From: Candidatus Phyllobacterium onerii | GTDB taxonomy: Bacteria; Pseudomonadota; Alphaproteobacteria; Rhizobiales; Rhizobiaceae | Assembly: GCF_028331445.1 (NCBI RefSeq) | Contig: NZ_JAQMHX010000001.1 | Location: forward strand, 372,001 to 436,000 | Reading direction: 5' to 3' | Length of the DNA: 64,000 nucleotides | Translations under genes and position numbers: made by a program | The notes under the pieces: generated by a model | What the model was told of the DNA's origin: nothing | What the model saw: only the letters and a program-made list of their open reading frames with translations | Databases searched by the model: none | Part shown: positions 62,581 to 64,000 of the stretch, piece by piece | How the letters are laid out: every line of letters begins with the position of its first letter | Numbering within the stretch: the first letter of the stretch is position 1

Positions 62581-63810
62581 ATGAGTATGCGCGTAACGAT
62601 CGAACGGATGGGCGCCGGGGGCGACGGCATTGCCGCCACTTCGGCGGGAAGCGCCTATGTGCCGTTTTCGTTACCCGGCGAGGTTGCCAATGTGGCGCTG
62701 GAAAATGGCCGTGCTACGCTTGTGGCGCTACTGGAACCATCGCCGGAGCGCATTGCGCCCGCCTGCCGCCATTTTGAGGAGTGTGGAGGCTGCACCTTGC
62801 AGCATTGGCAGGACAGCGCGTATCGCGATTGGAAAAGATCACTCGTCCACGATACGCTTGCGGGCAGAGGGTTCGCGTTCACGCTCGATCCGCTTGTGCC
62901 GTGTGCCCCGCAGACCCGTCGCCGTGCCGTTTTTGCCGTCCGCACGAGTGAGAGGGGCGCCGTACTCGGTTTCAACAAGCATCTCAGTCACGAACTGGTA
63001 GATATCGTGGAATGTCCGGTAACAGTGCCGGAAATCGTTTCGCGTCTTGACGATCTGCGCGAACTGGTTGCCGTTCTTGGCGGCGGTATGAAACCCTTCA
63101 AGCTGACAGTCACGTCGACGGCTTCAGGCCTCGATATCATGGCTTCAGGATGTGCCGCACCCGACGCAGCCAAACGTCAGGCGCTGACGGCGCTGGTCAT
63201 CAAAAAGGATTTTGCCCGACTGAGCTTTGAAGGCGAAATCATCGTCGAGCCACGAAAGCCTATCGTTCATTTTGGCAAAGTTCCAGTATTCCTGCCCGCC
63301 GGCGGTTTTCTCCAGGCGACCCTGGAGGCCGAGATGGCCATGTCTGCATTGTTGACAGGTCATTTGGCCAAGGCAAAGAAGACGATCGACCTTTTTAGTG
63401 GGTCGGGCACCTTCACATTCAGGATGGCAGAGAAATCAGCCGTCCACGCTGTTGAGGGCGAGCAGTCCGCCGTTGATGCGATGGATCGCAGTATCCGGCA
63501 TGTGCAGGGCCTCAAGCCTGTCACGGTGGAGCGCCGTGATTTGTTCCGGCGGCCTTTTCTGGCACGGGAACTGAAGCCGTACGCAGGTCTCGTCTTTGAC
63601 CCGCCGCGTGCGGGCGCGGAAGCACAGGCTATAGAGATCGCGAAATCCACCGTGTCGAAAGTTGCGGCTGTCTCGTGCAACCCCGTCACCCTCGGCCGCG
63701 ACCTGAGCATCCTCATCAAGGGTGGCTATAAAATCGACCGCGTCGTGCCAATCGATCAGTTTCTCTGGTCTTCGCACGTCGAAGTGGTGGCTTTGCTCAG
63801 CAAAAAATAG
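62581..63810 (+). CDS. Class I RNA methyltransferase of the TrmA/RlmC/RlmD family (uracil-C5)
   Basis: The 409-residue protein has an N-terminal TRAM domain (MSMRVTIERMGAGGDGIAAT), an iron-sulfur cluster motif CRHFEECGGCTLQHWQDSAY with the fourth Cys in LVPCAPQTRRRA, and the methyltransferase centre IDLFSGSGTFTFRMAE. The catalytic Cys and its context are VAAVSCNPVTLGRDLSILIK. It makes 5-methyluridine in 23S rRNA or tRNA. The gene starts 6 bp after tlyA, so they are co-expressed. Confidence 0.92.
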   Translation: MSMRVTIERMGAGGDGIAATSAGSAYVPFSLPGEVANVALENGRATLVALLEPSPERIAPACRHFEECGGCTLQHWQDSAYRDWKRSLVHDTLAGRGFAFTLDPLVPCAPQTRRRAVFAVRTSERGAVLGFNKHLSHELVDIVECPVTVPEIVSRLDDLRELVAVLGGGMKPFKLTVTSTASGLDIMASGCAAPDAAKRQALTALVIKKDFARLSFEGEIIVEPRKPIVHFGKVPVFLPAGGFLQATLEAEMAMSALLTGHLAKAKKTIDLFSGSGTFTFRMAEKSAVHAVEGEQSAVDAMDRSIRHVQGLKPVTVERRDLFRRPFLARELKPYAGLVFDPPRAGAEAQAIEIAKSTVSKVAAVSCNPVTLGRDLSILIKGGYKIDRVVPIDQFLWSSHVEVVALLSKK

Positions 63811-63814
63811 CGAC

Positions 63815-64000
63815 CTACACCGCCGTCCCGCCTACGGTCATCTGATCCATGCGCAGATGTGGTTGGCCGACACCCACGGGCACCCATTGACCGCCCTTGC
63901 CGCAATTGCCTATGCCCGTATCAAGCTGCAGGTCATTGCCGATCATTGAGATGCGTTGCATCGCGTCGGGTCCATTGCCGATCAGCATGGCGCCTTTGAC
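63815..64000 (-). CDS. tldD: Metalloprotease TldD, C-terminal end (cut by the window edge)
   Basis: Read from the right edge on the minus strand the frame is [20 protein letters not shown], then [20 protein letters not shown] and [21 protein letters not shown] before TAG at 63815-63817. This is the highly conserved end of TldD (ISMIGNDM...[17 protein letters not shown]). TldD/TldE form a zinc protease that processes peptides such as microcin B17 and modified antibiotics. Only 61 residues are visible; the N-terminus, with the HExxxH site, lies beyond the window. Confidence 0.92.
   Translation of the reverse strand, partial: VKGAMLIGNGPDAMQRISMIGNDLQLDTGIGNCGKGGQWVPVGVGQPHLRMDQMTVGGTAV

Overview
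The window is chromosomal DNA of an alphaproteobacterium of the order Hyphomicrobiales (Rhizobiales), most likely the Phyllobacteriaceae/Brucellaceae group (Phyllobacterium-like). This is inferred from a stand-alone F0 ATP synthase operon with separate b and b' subunits, a BacA peptide transporter, DUF6101 and DUF1344 proteins, a Rhizobium-type phospholipid methyltransferase-like protein, the gene order dxs-tlyA-RNA methyltransferase-tldD, and palindromic intergenic repeats of the kind common in rhizobia and brucellae. The exact genus cannot be fixed from the sequence alone.

Region 1 (1-5.5 kb) is accessory. It holds a LysR fragment, an unknown gene whose start abuts what looks like an IS21-family terminus, a DUF1326/DUF2182 pair with Cys-rich and Met-rich motifs, two NTF2-like proteins, small secreted or membrane proteins, a zinc-ribbon protein and two very small membrane ORFs (30 and 33 residues).

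Region 2 (5.7-12.8 kb) is a catabolic island. A D-2-hydroxyacid dehydrogenase and a ROK regulator on the plus strand face a minus-strand operon of BadF-type sugar kinase, polar amino-acid ABC transporter (permease, ATPase, binding protein) and SIS-domain sugar isomerase/deglycase. A perfect 19-bp palindrome lies upstream of the operon. An amino-acid transporter combined with amino-sugar enzymes suggests uptake and breakdown of a glycated amino acid or other amino-sugar conjugate.

Region 3 (13-26 kb) has a PmtA-like methyltransferase, an MFS transporter, bacA, a NodB-like deacetylase, nnrU, a YfgM-like protein, der, a SleB-type cell wall hydrolase and the F0 operon atpI-B-E-G-F with its promoter and terminator. 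A pair of palindromic elements sits inside the operon between atpE and atpG.

Region 4 (25-64 kb) is mostly housekeeping: rnhB, a PA0069-type radical SAM protein, moaB, ispE, an S49 peptidase, a TrmN6-like methyltransferase, long-chain polyprenyl diphosphate synthase, a TPR protein, glyQS, the threonylcarbamoyl-AMP synthase, a D-2-hydroxyglutarate/glycolate-type FAD dehydrogenase, ubiA, purD, a GH25-like protein, an acyl-CoA dehydrogenase/enoyl-CoA hydratase pair behind a LiuR-like palindrome, pdxH, a DnaJ/CbpA-fabI cluster, aroC-ribB, a PLP trans-sulfuration enzyme, an HDAC-like deacetylase-xseB pair, pirin, and dxs-tlyA-rRNA methyltransferase. The 3' end of tldD enters from the right edge. 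Isoprenoid and quinone supply recurs (ispE, dxs, polyprenyl synthase, ubiA).

The least explained stretch is 42.8-43.4 kb. A 51-bp-arm inverted repeat is followed by about 350 bp packed with perfect hairpins that end, on the minus strand, in a stem-loop with a run of nine T. I flag it as a candidate structured RNA. No tRNA, rRNA, CRISPR array or intact insertion sequence was found.
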